From: JAICWP01 sp035252015
GTDB taxonomy: Bacteria > Acidobacteriota > Terriglobia > Terriglobales > Acidobacteriaceae
Length of the DNA stretch: 12,031 bases
NCBI GenBank assembly: GCA_035252015.1
Contig: DATFDP010000155.1
Coordinates: 1 to 12,031 of the forward strand
Direction: 5' to 3'
Positions 1 through 6,617 of this stretch are shown piece after piece (position 1 is the first letter of the stretch; each line of letters starts with the position of its first letter). The notes beneath the pieces are model-generated. The model searched no databases and was not told where the DNA came from. It was given only the letters and a program-made list of their open reading frames with translations. Both the position numbers and the translations under genes were made by a program.

Positions 1-140
1 GCCTTCCAGCTGCGGACCTGGAAGCATCGCCAGATTGGAAGATCAGGTCGCGGACCGGCCAGTCGCCGTGGCCGCCGACGTCGAGCCCCACCCGCATCCG
101 GTGAAACGGAAGTACCGCGCCGCAGGAAGCCGAACCCCTA
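1..140. other. Window-edge stretch, possible partial gene, unresolved
   Basis: Open frames run off the window on both strands and none is recognisable. On the plus strand, frame 1 is open until TAG at 139-141 and frame 2 until TAG near 173-175; both would be the 3' end of a gene. On the minus strand a frame runs off the left edge through residues MRVGLDVGGHGDWPVRDL with good third-position GC, which would make it the start or middle of a gene running leftward. No domain can be assigned to any of them. From about 142 to 230, next to the broken epimerase, I see nothing further. Confidence 0.2.
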
Positions 141-230
141 GACCAGTTGGGAAGCTGCGCGCTATATCGGAATAGGACGCGAGCGGAAAGCAGCCCCTTT
201 TGCAACGTTGACCTGGGAGCGTCGGGACGT

Positions 231-905
231 CTAATCAGCAGCCATGGCCATCTGTTGCTGAGGATCCTCCTTCCAAAGTCCACCCAGGTTTTTAAAGGCT
301 TGGAGGTTGTAATAAAGAGGGTTGTCCCAATCGTGGAATTGTGAGCTGTGGTCAATCAGATTGGCGACGATGGAGCTTACATTGTGCTGGGGATGGAAGC
401 TCAGCACGTTTTCCGCTTTCTCAATGCTGACCTTATAGTTCCGGAAGTCCAGGACATGCTTGATTTCTAAATTAACCCTGAAACCTGCATGCTGTTGGAT
501 GGCATCCCTTACCAGGTCAGCCACCTCGCCTACGGTGTAGTTCCCAGAGGCAACATTGAAGATGCCGGAGATGTTCTGGTGCGATTCTATGGCACGGATA
601 TAGGCGCTCGCTGCGTCTTCAATGGCAAGAATAGGCGCCAGATGGAAGGATTATTTACCGTGATGGTGTGATCACGCATCGCTGTCTTAAACATGGTATT
701 CACAATCAGGTCCAAGCGCATGCGCGGACTGTAACCGGACACAGTCCCTTTACGGAGAGAAATTACAGAAAAATTGTCGTCTTGCAGTTGCATCGCCGCC
801 TGTTCGCCCTGCAGCTTCGCGATTCCGAAGGGGTAGGCACAAACGGCAGGGTGGCTCTCGCCTAGCAGTTCGTTTTCCTTGTAGCCGTACACCGAGCAAG
901 GTGTG
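231..905 (-). pseudogene. NAD-dependent epimerase/dehydratase remnant (5'-truncated, frameshifted)
   Basis: This is the C-terminal two thirds of an extended short-chain dehydrogenase of the nucleotide-sugar epimerase type. From the 5' side the minus strand reads CSVYGY, then AYPFGIAKLQGEQ, ISLRKGTVSGYSPRMR and NNPSIWR, and then leaves frame near 632-637. One base away the next frame continues ILAIEDAASAYIRAIE, then GIFNVASGNYTVGEVADLV, to a normal C-terminus with stop at 231-233. A single-base deletion at the WR(P) codon explains the break. The N-terminal Rossmann part (GxxGxxG, roughly the first 100 residues) is absent: homology stops near 900-905, just before the start of the divergent glycosyltransferase gene. 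The active-site YxxxK is FGIAK, the catalytic Tyr codon reading TTC (827-829). In intact relatives such enzymes convert nucleotide sugars for surface polysaccharides. Three independent lesions make a true pseudogene likelier than a sequencing error, though the frameshift alone could be an error. Confidence 0.85.
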
Positions 906-936
906 CGAGAATCCTGCTGCAAGGCAAGTCTCCTTT

Positions 937-1959
937 ATGATCTCAGTGCTGATTTGCACCTTCAACAGCTGCCGCGTGCTGCCTGCCTGCCTGCGGTCGC
1001 TGGAACAGCAAACCTGCGGCCCGCTGGAGATAGTAATCGTGGATAACGCCTCCAGTGATGGCACTCGCGATCTCCTCGCCGGCCTGCAGCCCCCCAAATA
1101 TCAAGTGATCCTGAATGAAACCAACCGCGGGTTCGCAGCCGCGCAGAACCAGGCCATTCGCTGTGCCCGCGGCGAGTGGCTATGCAGCCTGAATGCGGAT
1201 GTGGTGCTCAGCCCTGATTTCTTCTTTCAGCTCCTGCAGGCTGCCGAACTCGATGAGCGCGCCGGCGCGCTCTGCGGCAAGCTGCTGCGCTGGAATCCAG
1301 GCGGCGAGCCGGAATTTACCTCGCGCATTGATTCCACCGGCATCTATTTCACACGTAGCTTGCGCCATTTTGACCGTGGCGGCGAGGAGAGCGATCGCGG
1401 TCAATACCAGGAACTGCAGTACGTCTTCGGAGCTACCGGCGCCGCCGCTTTCTACCGCCGCGCCATGGTGGAGAAGGTTTCCCTGGACGGGGAATTCTTC
1501 GATGAGGATTTTTTCGCATATCGCGAAGATGCGGACCTGGCCTGGAGGGCGCAGTTGCTCGGCTGGAAATGCCTCTACGTGCCGGCAGCGGTGGGCTGGC
1601 ACGAGCGACGCGTCACTCCCGAGCGCTTCTGGCAATTGCCTCTGCTCATCAACTGGCACTCGGTCAAGAATCGTTTTCTGATGCGCTTGAAGAATGCAAC
1701 GCTCGGAACCTGCCTGCGTCTCTTCCTGCCGGTCACTTTTCGCGACCTGACGATTATCGGCTACTCCGTGGTGGGAGACCGCAGATTTCTCTCCGCATTC
1801 GCTTTCGTGTGGAAGAACCGTCGGCGCACGCTGCGGAAGCGACGGATAATTCAGGCGCGCCGCCGAGTACCCGAAGCTGAGATCCGCTCCTGGTTCCGCA
1901 ACCGACCCCAGGCCCGGCCAGTGAAGACGCCTGTGCCCACAATCGCGGCCCACGACTGA
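937..1959 (+). CDS. Family 2 glycosyltransferase, rhamnosyltransferase-like
   Basis: A GT-A-fold inverting glycosyltransferase of 340 residues that would transfer a sugar from a nucleotide-activated donor to a growing surface glycan at the inner membrane's cytoplasmic face. The N-terminus MISVLICTFN is the usual first strand of GT2 enzymes. DNAS (36-39) contacts the nucleotide, NRGFAAAQNQAI (63-74) is the conserved helix, NAD at 86-88 is the DxD-equivalent metal site, and FFDEDFFAYREDADL (187-201) with ED at 197-198 holds the probable catalytic base. This set is typical of WbbL/rhamnosyltransferase-like members. The C-terminal tail (about 290-330) is strongly basic and may sit on the membrane. 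An in-frame GTG at 901 would add 12 residues that do not fit the family, so ATG 937 is chosen; only a weak AAGG lies upstream. The gene starts where the epimerase remnant ends, on the opposite strand. Donor and acceptor cannot be told. Confidence 0.9.
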   Translation: MISVLICTFNSCRVLPACLRSLEQQTCGPLEIVIVDNASSDGTRDLLAGLQPPKYQVILNETNRGFAAAQNQAIRCARGEWLCSLNADVVLSPDFFFQLLQAAELDERAGALCGKLLRWNPGGEPEFTSRIDSTGIYFTRSLRHFDRGGEESDRGQYQELQYVFGATGAAAFYRRAMVEKVSLDGEFFDEDFFAYREDADLAWRAQLLGWKCLYVPAAVGWHERRVTPERFWQLPLLINWHSVKNRFLMRLKNATLGTCLRLFLPVTFRDLTIIGYSVVGDRRFLSAFAFVWKNRRRTLRKRRIIQARRRVPEAEIRSWFRNRPQARPVKTPVPTIAAHD

Positions 1960-1970
1960 AGGGGTGCCAC

Positions 1971-2000
1971 GGAGGGGTTGTGAAAATGGTACGTCCCTCC
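1971..2000 (+). terminator. Possible weak terminator after the glycosyltransferase gene
   Basis: GGAGGGGT (1971-1978) pairs with GTCCCTCC (1993-2000) through six Watson-Crick pairs and two G-T pairs, over a 14-nt loop, followed by TTCT. It lies 11 nt after the glycosyltransferase stop. The T tract is poor, so this may be only a hairpin. Confidence 0.3.
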
Positions 2001-2010
2001 TTCTAAACCG

Positions 2011-2040
2011 TTGACCCTGAACGTCATCGCTACCTACCAT
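2011..2040 (+). promoter_or_regulatory. Candidate sigma-70 promoter for the FecR-domain gene
   Basis: TTGACC (2011-2016) and TACCAT (2035-2040) are separated by 18 nt. Transcription would begin near 2047, giving a leader of about 65 nt that contains a small hairpin, CCTGT/ACAGG (2080-2094), just before the ribosome binding site. Confidence 0.4.
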
Positions 2041-2111
2041 TGAACGGGAAGTCGCTGGGGTGAAGAGGTCGGGCCACAGCCTGTCCATAACAGGAAGATA
2101 CAGGGGGAACC

Positions 2112-3164
2112 GTGAGCAAAGGTTGGATGATTTCGCTGGCAGGGGTCGTGGCGGTGCTCGGTATTGCCGCCTACATGTCGCTGAGATCGCCCACCCAGCC
2201 TGCAGCCACAATCAGAGCTTCGGTTTCACCGGTCAGCACAGCGTCAACGGCTGCTCATTCCCCGCAGATTACGTCCTCGCCGCCGGCCGCCGCCAGGCCG
2301 GTAGCGCACGACACCAGGTTGCCGGATACGGCGCCGTCCCTGGTACGCGCAACGCAAATAAAGCGGCGAGGAACCGGGTTGAACCCCGGCCAAAGTTCCT
2401 ACCCGCAATTGCACTCCGCAGTTGAGTCTGCCCCAATAGAGGGTGTGTCTTCCCAGCCCTCGGCACCTCCAGCCGCTGAGGCAAGCAATCTGGGCTCAGG
2501 CCCTGCCATCGCCGGTACCAATAATCCGCCACAACCCGCTCCCGCTCCAGCGCCGCCAGCGGTGGCAACACCTGCTTCGGCGGTCTTAATGCCTCACGGT
2601 TCCGTCGTCCTGAATGGCCACCCGGCAACGGACTCCACTGCTCTTTTTCCGGGTGATCGCATTCAAGTTCCGGAAGGTTCCTATGCCAACATCAATGGCC
2701 AGGGCTCGTTAACCGTGCTCCAGCCAGGTTCTTCGGCTGTGTATGACGGCAAGGGACTCGATCTGCAGCAGGGCGGAGTTGCCGTCTCCACCTTGGAGGG
2801 CATGCCGGTGAATACTGAAGGGCTCACCATCGCCCCCCGAGCCGGGCACGGGAAGTATGACGTGCTCGACGACAACGGTACCGTCCAGATAGCCTCGCTG
2901 GAGGGCGACCTGAGTGTCATGGACGGCGGGAAAACCACTGTGCTGACAACGGGCCAGCAGACTACGCTCGACAAACGCAAGAAGGCTGCTGCGGACGCCC
3001 CACCTGATGCCCCGCCTGCTCCTGAGACCCCGCCCGCCAGTGCATCAGGGGGATTTCCTACTACAAAAGTGTTGCTGATTGGTGGAGCTGCGGGCGGAGG
3101 TGTGGTTGCCGCGATTCTGCTGACGCGCTCATCCTCTAAGCCGGTGAGCCCAGCTGTTCCCTAG
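2112..3164 (+). CDS. FecR-domain membrane protein with proline-rich linkers
   Basis: A 350-residue protein with an N-terminal membrane segment (about 6-24) and no cleavage site. A Ser/Pro/Ala-rich linker (about 25-155) follows, then a FecR-like beta domain (about 160-285) with the typical run LFPGDRIQVPEGSYANI and GTVQIASLEGDLSV. A second Pro/Ala linker and a C-terminal membrane segment VLLIGGAAGGGVVAAILL (320-337) end in a basic SSSKPVSP tail. The FecR fold would be outside the cytoplasm. Classical FecR relays a signal from a TonB receptor to an ECF sigma factor, but no sigma factor is adjacent and the two-anchor layout is not classical, so a wall, polysaccharide or stalk-like structural role is equally possible. 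The start is GTG at 2112, preceded by AGGGGGA (2102-2108) at good spacing. The gene ends 5 nt before the convergent lipoprotein gene. Function unknown. Confidence 0.8.
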   Translation: MSKGWMISLAGVVAVLGIAAYMSLRSPTQPAATIRASVSPVSTASTAAHSPQITSSPPAAARPVAHDTRLPDTAPSLVRATQIKRRGTGLNPGQSSYPQLHSAVESAPIEGVSSQPSAPPAAEASNLGSGPAIAGTNNPPQPAPAPAPPAVATPASAVLMPHGSVVLNGHPATDSTALFPGDRIQVPEGSYANINGQGSLTVLQPGSSAVYDGKGLDLQQGGVAVSTLEGMPVNTEGLTIAPRAGHGKYDVLDDNGTVQIASLEGDLSVMDGGKTTVLTTGQQTTLDKRKKAAADAPPDAPPAPETPPASASGGFPTTKVLLIGGAAGGGVVAAILLTRSSSKPVSPAVP

Positions 3165-3169
3165 GGCGC

Positions 3170-3673
3170 TCACCTCCCGCTGACGTCGTAGCCCAGCCTC
3201 CACAGTATGCAGTTTTCCATTTCGTACGGGCCCATGTTCTCCGGCTTGCTGGCGGGTACAACGATGGTGCACAGATTCCGCAGATAAGCCTGGCAGAAGC
3301 CCACCCGGCAAGGGATTAGGCCGGTAGGGTCTTGATAAGGACATCTGGCGCAGTGGGGCAACTGATTCAGTTGGGAGGCAGCGACGTCCGGCTCGCTCTG
3401 CACCACAACGTTGCGCGGTTCCTGCTGTAGCGACCGGGCATCAGCCGGCACCATGGAAGGCCCCTGCTCCGGCGTTGCGGCGTGAAGGTCAATGGTGCTC
3501 GTGGCAAGCTTCGTCTGCGCCTGCTTCCACTTCTGCTCGGCCACGGCCTGGAACTCGGCTTCCGACAATCCAGTTCGGTTCACGAACCGCGCTCCGCTTG
3601 CGACCCAGGAGCCGCCGCTGCAACTGGCCAACAGCAAGAGCAAAATGCCGCCGAGAGCCTGGATGTTGCGCAT
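3170..3673 (-). CDS. Small cysteine-rich lipoprotein of unknown function
   Basis: A 167-residue protein beginning MRNIQALGGILLLLLASC, a lipoprotein signal with lipobox L15-A-S-C18. Ser at +2 fits outer-membrane sorting. After a charged, probably helical part (about 37-60) and a Gln/Pro-rich linker, the C-terminal third holds six cysteines at residues 108, 111, 122, 127, 135 and 155, including a CxxC. These could form three disulfides or bind metal. I do not recognise the family. An upstream in-frame ATG at 3721 would put 16 polar residues before the signal peptide, which is unlikely; ATG 3673 has AAAGG (3681-3685) seven bases upstream. A perfect hairpin lies just ahead of that site. The gene converges on the FecR-domain gene with 5 nt between the stops. 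Confidence 0.7.
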   Translation of the reverse strand: MRNIQALGGILLLLLASCSGGSWVASGARFVNRTGLSEAEFQAVAEQKWKQAQTKLATSTIDLHAATPEQGPSMVPADARSLQQEPRNVVVQSEPDVAASQLNQLPHCARCPYQDPTGLIPCRVGFCQAYLRNLCTIVVPASKPENMGPYEMENCILWRLGYDVSGR

Positions 3674-3686
3674 GGGTGTGCCTTTA

Positions 3687-3704
3687 GGGGGCAAAGATGC
3701 CCCC
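3687..3704 (-). promoter_or_regulatory. Perfect hairpin in the lipoprotein gene leader
   Basis: On the minus strand GGGGGCA and TGCCCCC form a perfect 7-bp stem with a 4-nt loop, ending one base before the AAAGG ribosome binding site of the lipoprotein gene. It may influence translation or stabilise the leader. It lacks a T tract and so does not look like an intrinsic terminator. Confidence 0.45.
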
Positions 3705-3729
3705 GGCCCCTGCGTCAACATCCATCCTT

Positions 3730-3759
3730 AGAATGACCCGGGCAATATATTGAAGACAA
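3730..3759 (-). promoter_or_regulatory. Possible promoter of the lipoprotein gene
   Basis: On the minus strand TTGTCT (3754-3759) and CATTCT (3730-3735) are 18 nt apart. The start of transcription would be near 3723, which agrees with the downstream start codon at 3673 rather than ATG 3721. The -10 match is poor. Confidence 0.3.
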
Positions 3760-3778
3760 GGCTTTAGGGCCGGATTTG

Positions 3779-4020
3779 ATGATTGCCAAGCCCGTTTTGG
3801 GAACAGCTGGTTTGAAATTGGGGCCGGTAACCTGGATGACGCCCACAGTTCTCTGTGCCAGGGTTACTGCCTACAAAGGGCTGAAACAGACCGACGCGCG
3901 GCCGGGCTCGATTGCATCAATGACGTTTTCAGCCGCCTGAAAAAGGGAGACGTGAACGGGCGTGTTGTGCTGGGAATCGCCGCACCCGCCGCGCAAAAGA
4001 GAGCAACGGTAGCAGCTTGA
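3779..4020 (+). pseudogene. Zinc-dependent alcohol dehydrogenase relic with internal deletion
   Basis: Two pieces of one medium-chain alcohol dehydrogenase lie side by side in different frames. The first (3836-3910) reads MTPTVLCARVTAYKGLKQTD then ARPG, matching the family's segment before the nucleotide-binding domain, usually (A)P(I)LCAGVTVYKGLK.T.ARPG. The second (3901-4020) reads AGLDCINDVFSRLKKGDVNG then RVVLGIA, the family's C-terminal end, with stop TGA at 4018-4020. Everything between, about 110-130 residues including the GxGGxG Rossmann core, is missing. The join lies within about 3901-3910 (CCGGGCTCGA) and is out of frame. The N-terminal zinc-binding half is also not visible upstream of about 3779. 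In the intact family the enzyme oxidises primary alcohols with NAD. The relic lies between the lipoprotein gene and typA and is not expressed as a working enzyme. Confidence 0.8.
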
Positions 4021-4029
4021 GTTAGCCGG

Positions 4030-5862
4030 CTAGCTTTCTGCGCTGATTCCTACCGGCGAAGCATTTTTCCGCGGACGCTTGTTGGCTTGCAGGATCTTCT
4101 TACGCAAACGCAGCGACTTGGGCGTAACCTCCACGAGTTCATCCTCCGCGATGAACTCGATCGCCTGCTCCAGGTTCAGGGTGCGGAACGGCACCAGGCG
4201 GATGGCTTCGTCAGCCGTCGAGGCGCGCATGTTGGTCAGCTTCTTTTCGCGCACGCAGTTCACGTCCAGGTCGTTGTCCCGCGAGTTTTCGCCAATCACC
4301 ATGCCCTCATACACGTCCACGCCAGGACCTACAAACAACTCGCCGCGCTCCTGCAGATTCCACAGGGCGTAGGCGGTGGTGGTGCCGGCGCGGTCGGCCA
4401 CCAGCGCGCCCGTCAGGCGATGCGGAATCTCGCCCTGCCACTCGGTGTGGCCGTCAAACAAAGAGTTCATCACGATGGTGCCGCGCGTATCCGTAAGCAA
4501 TTCACTGCGCAGGCCGATCAGCCCCCGGCTGGGCACGCGGAATTCCATGCGCACTCGCCCGTAGCCGTGGTTATGCATCTTCTGCATCTCCGCCTTGCGC
4601 ATGCCCAGCTTCTCCAGCACCACGCCCACGTACTCCTCGGGAATGTCCACCGTGAGCCGCTCCACCGGTTCCATGAGCTTGCCACCAATCTTGCGGGTGA
4701 CGATCTCCGGCTTGCCCACCGCCAGTTCGTAGCCTTCCCGGCGCATCATCTCGATCAGGATGGAGAGCTGCAACTCCCCCCGGCCCATCACTTTGAATGA
4801 ATCCGAGCTGCCGGTTTCCTCCACCTTGATGGAGACATTGGTGAGCAGCTCCTTGTCCAGGCGCTCGCGCAGATTGCGGGAGGTAACGAACTGGCCCTCG
4901 CGTCCGGCAAAGGGCGAGGTGTTCACCGTGAACTGCATGGCGATAGTGGGCTCGTCAATCACTATATGCGGCAGGGGCGCGGGGTTCTCTGCGCCTGTGA
5001 CGGTTTCGCCAATGGTGATGCCGGTCACCCCGGCCACGGCCACAATGTCGCCCAGTTCCGTCTCTTCGATATCCACCCGTTTGAGCCCGCTGAAGGAAAA
5101 CAGCTTCGTGATCTTCACCTTCTCCAGTGAGCCATCCAGCTTGACAATTCCCACTTCCTCGCCCGTGCGCAGCGTGCCATTGAACACTCGGGCAATCGCC
5201 AGGCGGCCGAGATAATCGCTGTAGTCCAAGTTAGCCACCAGGATCTGCAGCGGCTCTGAGTGATCGCCCGCAGGCTGCGGAATGGTGCTTACAATGGATT
5301 CAAACAGCGGCTGCAGGTCCTGGCCCGGCTTTTTCGGGTCGGCTGTGGCCGTCCCCAGCTTGGCATTGGTATAGAGGACAGGAAAATCGAGCTGGTCTTC
5401 CTCCGCGTCTAGATCAATAAACAGATCATAGATCTCGTTCAGCACTTCCTGGGCGCGCGCGTCCGGGCGATCAATCTTGTTGACCACGACAATCGGCGGC
5501 AACTTGGCCTCCAGTGCCTTGCCCAGCACGTAGCGCGTCTGTGGCAGCGGGCCTTCGCTGGCGTCCACCAGCAGCATGACGCCATCCACCATCTTCAGCG
5601 CGCGCTCCACCTCGCCACCAAAGTCGCTGTGCCCGGGGGTATCCACAATATTGATTTTCACTTCATGGTAAAAAACGGCCGTGTTCTTGGCCAGAATGGT
5701 AATGCCCCGCTCGCGCTCCAGTTCGTTGGAGTCCATCACCCGCTCCCTCACTTCCTGGTTGGCGCGGAAAACCCCACTCTGCCGAAGCATGGCGTCCACC
5801 AGCGTGGTTTTGCCGTGGTCTACGTGGGCAATGATGGCAATATTGCGAATCCCCTTGCTCAA
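4030..5862 (-). CDS. typA: Ribosome-associated translational GTPase TypA/BipA
   Basis: A 610-residue translational GTPase, close to the usual length of about 607. It binds the ribosome at the EF-G site and supports 50S assembly and growth under stress or cold. The G domain shows G1 AHVDHGKTT (12-20), the switch-I ERGITI (51-56), G3 DTPGH (74-78), G4 NKID (128-131) and a G5-position TNAK (165-168). Domains II, III and V and the TypA-specific C-terminal domain follow; RVRMEFRVPSRGLIGLRSE is a family hallmark near the GTPase-distal part, and the C-terminus is lysine/arginine-rich. The start codon is TTG at 5860-5862, supported by AAGGA (5869-5873) six bases upstream and by the standard N-terminus MxKxIRNIAIIAHVDHGKTT; no ATG fits. 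The gene stands alone, downstream of the inverted-repeat region. No clear terminator follows it. Confidence 0.97.
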   Translation of the reverse strand: MSKGIRNIAIIAHVDHGKTTLVDAMLRQSGVFRANQEVRERVMDSNELERERGITILAKNTAVFYHEVKINIVDTPGHSDFGGEVERALKMVDGVMLLVDASEGPLPQTRYVLGKALEAKLPPIVVVNKIDRPDARAQEVLNEIYDLFIDLDAEEDQLDFPVLYTNAKLGTATADPKKPGQDLQPLFESIVSTIPQPAGDHSEPLQILVANLDYSDYLGRLAIARVFNGTLRTGEEVGIVKLDGSLEKVKITKLFSFSGLKRVDIEETELGDIVAVAGVTGITIGETVTGAENPAPLPHIVIDEPTIAMQFTVNTSPFAGREGQFVTSRNLRERLDKELLTNVSIKVEETGSSDSFKVMGRGELQLSILIEMMRREGYELAVGKPEIVTRKIGGKLMEPVERLTVDIPEEYVGVVLEKLGMRKAEMQKMHNHGYGRVRMEFRVPSRGLIGLRSELLTDTRGTIVMNSLFDGHTEWQGEIPHRLTGALVADRAGTTTAYALWNLQERGELFVGPGVDVYEGMVIGENSRDNDLDVNCVREKKLTNMRASTADEAIRLVPFRTLNLEQAIEFIAEDELVEVTPKSLRLRKKILQANKRPRKNASPVGISAES

Positions 5863-5940
5863 GCTTTTTCCTTGTAGAAATGGGCGGTGTATTTAAGTGT
5901 ACATGGATTGGGAGAGGCGCGACATTGCAGAAAAAATGGT

Positions 5941-6120
5941 CAGGAGTCAGTAATCAGAAGTCCGCAAAACATGCCCGGTCCGATTGCTGGCCGGGTGGGC
6001 TGTCGCCTTAATCAGTGGGGTATCGGTTTGCGACTTAATGGCTACGGAAAAATGTCGTAGATTATCGGTTCTCTGCGGAGGTTTTGCTGAGTCCCTATTC
6101 CTGACTGCTGATTGCTGATT
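5941..6120. repeat. Imperfect inverted-repeat unit of about 180 bp
   Basis: The left arm (5941-5970) contains CAGGAGTCAGTAATCAG and ends GCAAAAC. The right arm (6081-6120), read on the other strand, contains CAGCAATCAGCAGTCAGG and ends GCAAAAC. The inner ends are an exact 7-base inverted match; the outer parts match with gaps. The middle includes a local hairpin, CCCGG/CCGGG, at about 5974-5995. This resembles a small non-autonomous palindromic element or an intergenic repeat. No flanking target duplication is obvious. The rest of 5863-6213 holds the typA leader and the pilZ-gene upstream region, with no convincing promoter. Confidence 0.45.
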
Positions 6121-6213
6121 TCCGCTGGCCACTCCCTTTGGTCATCTGTCGGAGGGTTCACCCACCGGCGAAAATAGCCTCTTCAGAGCCTCCACATTCG
6201 ATTTGAGGGCATT

Positions 6214-6564
6214 ATGCGAACCGCGCACAGGAAAGCCTCGGAATTCAGCCCCAAGCGCCGCTGGCCGCGGCATAAGTTGGATGTGCCTGTCCGCCTGGTC
6301 CTGCATGGCTACAATCGCACCTTCCTGGTGGAAGGCTGCGGCAACGACTTGAGCGAGGGCGGCATGCTGGTGTTCGCCGGCCTGCAGCTGCCCGTGGGCA
6401 GGGAAGTGGAAGTGGAATTTCAGCTGCCCGAGTCGGAAGAACCCTTGCGCGTGCCCGCCACCATTCGTGATCGCAACCGGTATTTCTACGGTTTGGAGTT
6501 CAGCGCCGCCAACGCCAATCTACAGTCCCAACTCGCCCGCCTGCGCCAAGCGCTGCATGGATAA
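6214..6564 (+). CDS. Single-domain PilZ protein (cyclic-di-GMP receptor)
   Basis: A 116-residue cytoplasmic protein consisting of one PilZ domain. The two cyclic-di-GMP binding signatures are present: an arginine motif RRWPR (15-19, R-x3-R) before the barrel and DLSEGG (45-50, D-x-S-x-x-G) in the first strands. The remainder is beta-rich and ends in an amphipathic helix, about 100-114. Such stand-alone PilZ proteins act through partners controlling motility, pili or exopolysaccharide; the partner cannot be told here. ATG 6214 is preceded by GAGGG at 5-base spacing. It is monocistronic, ending at a strong hairpin shared with the convergent receptor gene. Confidence 0.9.
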   Translation: MRTAHRKASEFSPKRRWPRHKLDVPVRLVLHGYNRTFLVEGCGNDLSEGGMLVFAGLQLPVGREVEVEFQLPESEEPLRVPATIRDRNRYFYGLEFSAANANLQSQLARLRQALHG

Positions 6565-6567
6565 CTA

Positions 6568-6600
6568 AAGCGGCCCCAAGAATCTGGGGCCGCTATTAAG
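6568..6600. terminator. Bidirectional intrinsic terminator between convergent genes
   Basis: AGCGGCCCC (6569-6577) pairs perfectly with GGGGCCGCT (6586-6594), with an extra A-T pair inside and a short loop. On the minus strand the stem is followed by TTTAGTTAT, on the plus strand by ATTAAG. It lies 5 nt after the PilZ gene and 24 nt beyond the receptor stop, so it serves both; the minus-strand tail is the better one. Confidence 0.75.
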
Positions 6601-6617
6601 CCGTCCTGAAAAACGGG

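Noticed and set aside
1180..2211. Long open frame antisense to the glycosyltransferase gene
   Set aside because: It mirrors the GT2 gene, has no domain-like content, and its sense partner carries all GT2 motifs.
4023..4032. Perfect palindrome TAGCCGGCTA at the typA stop, as a terminator
   Set aside because: It has no loop and no T tract, so it cannot form a usual intrinsic terminator.
4087..4800. Open frame antisense to typA, His-rich translation
   Set aside because: It is a shadow of GC-rich third positions in typA; the His/Gln-rich composition is typical of such shadows.
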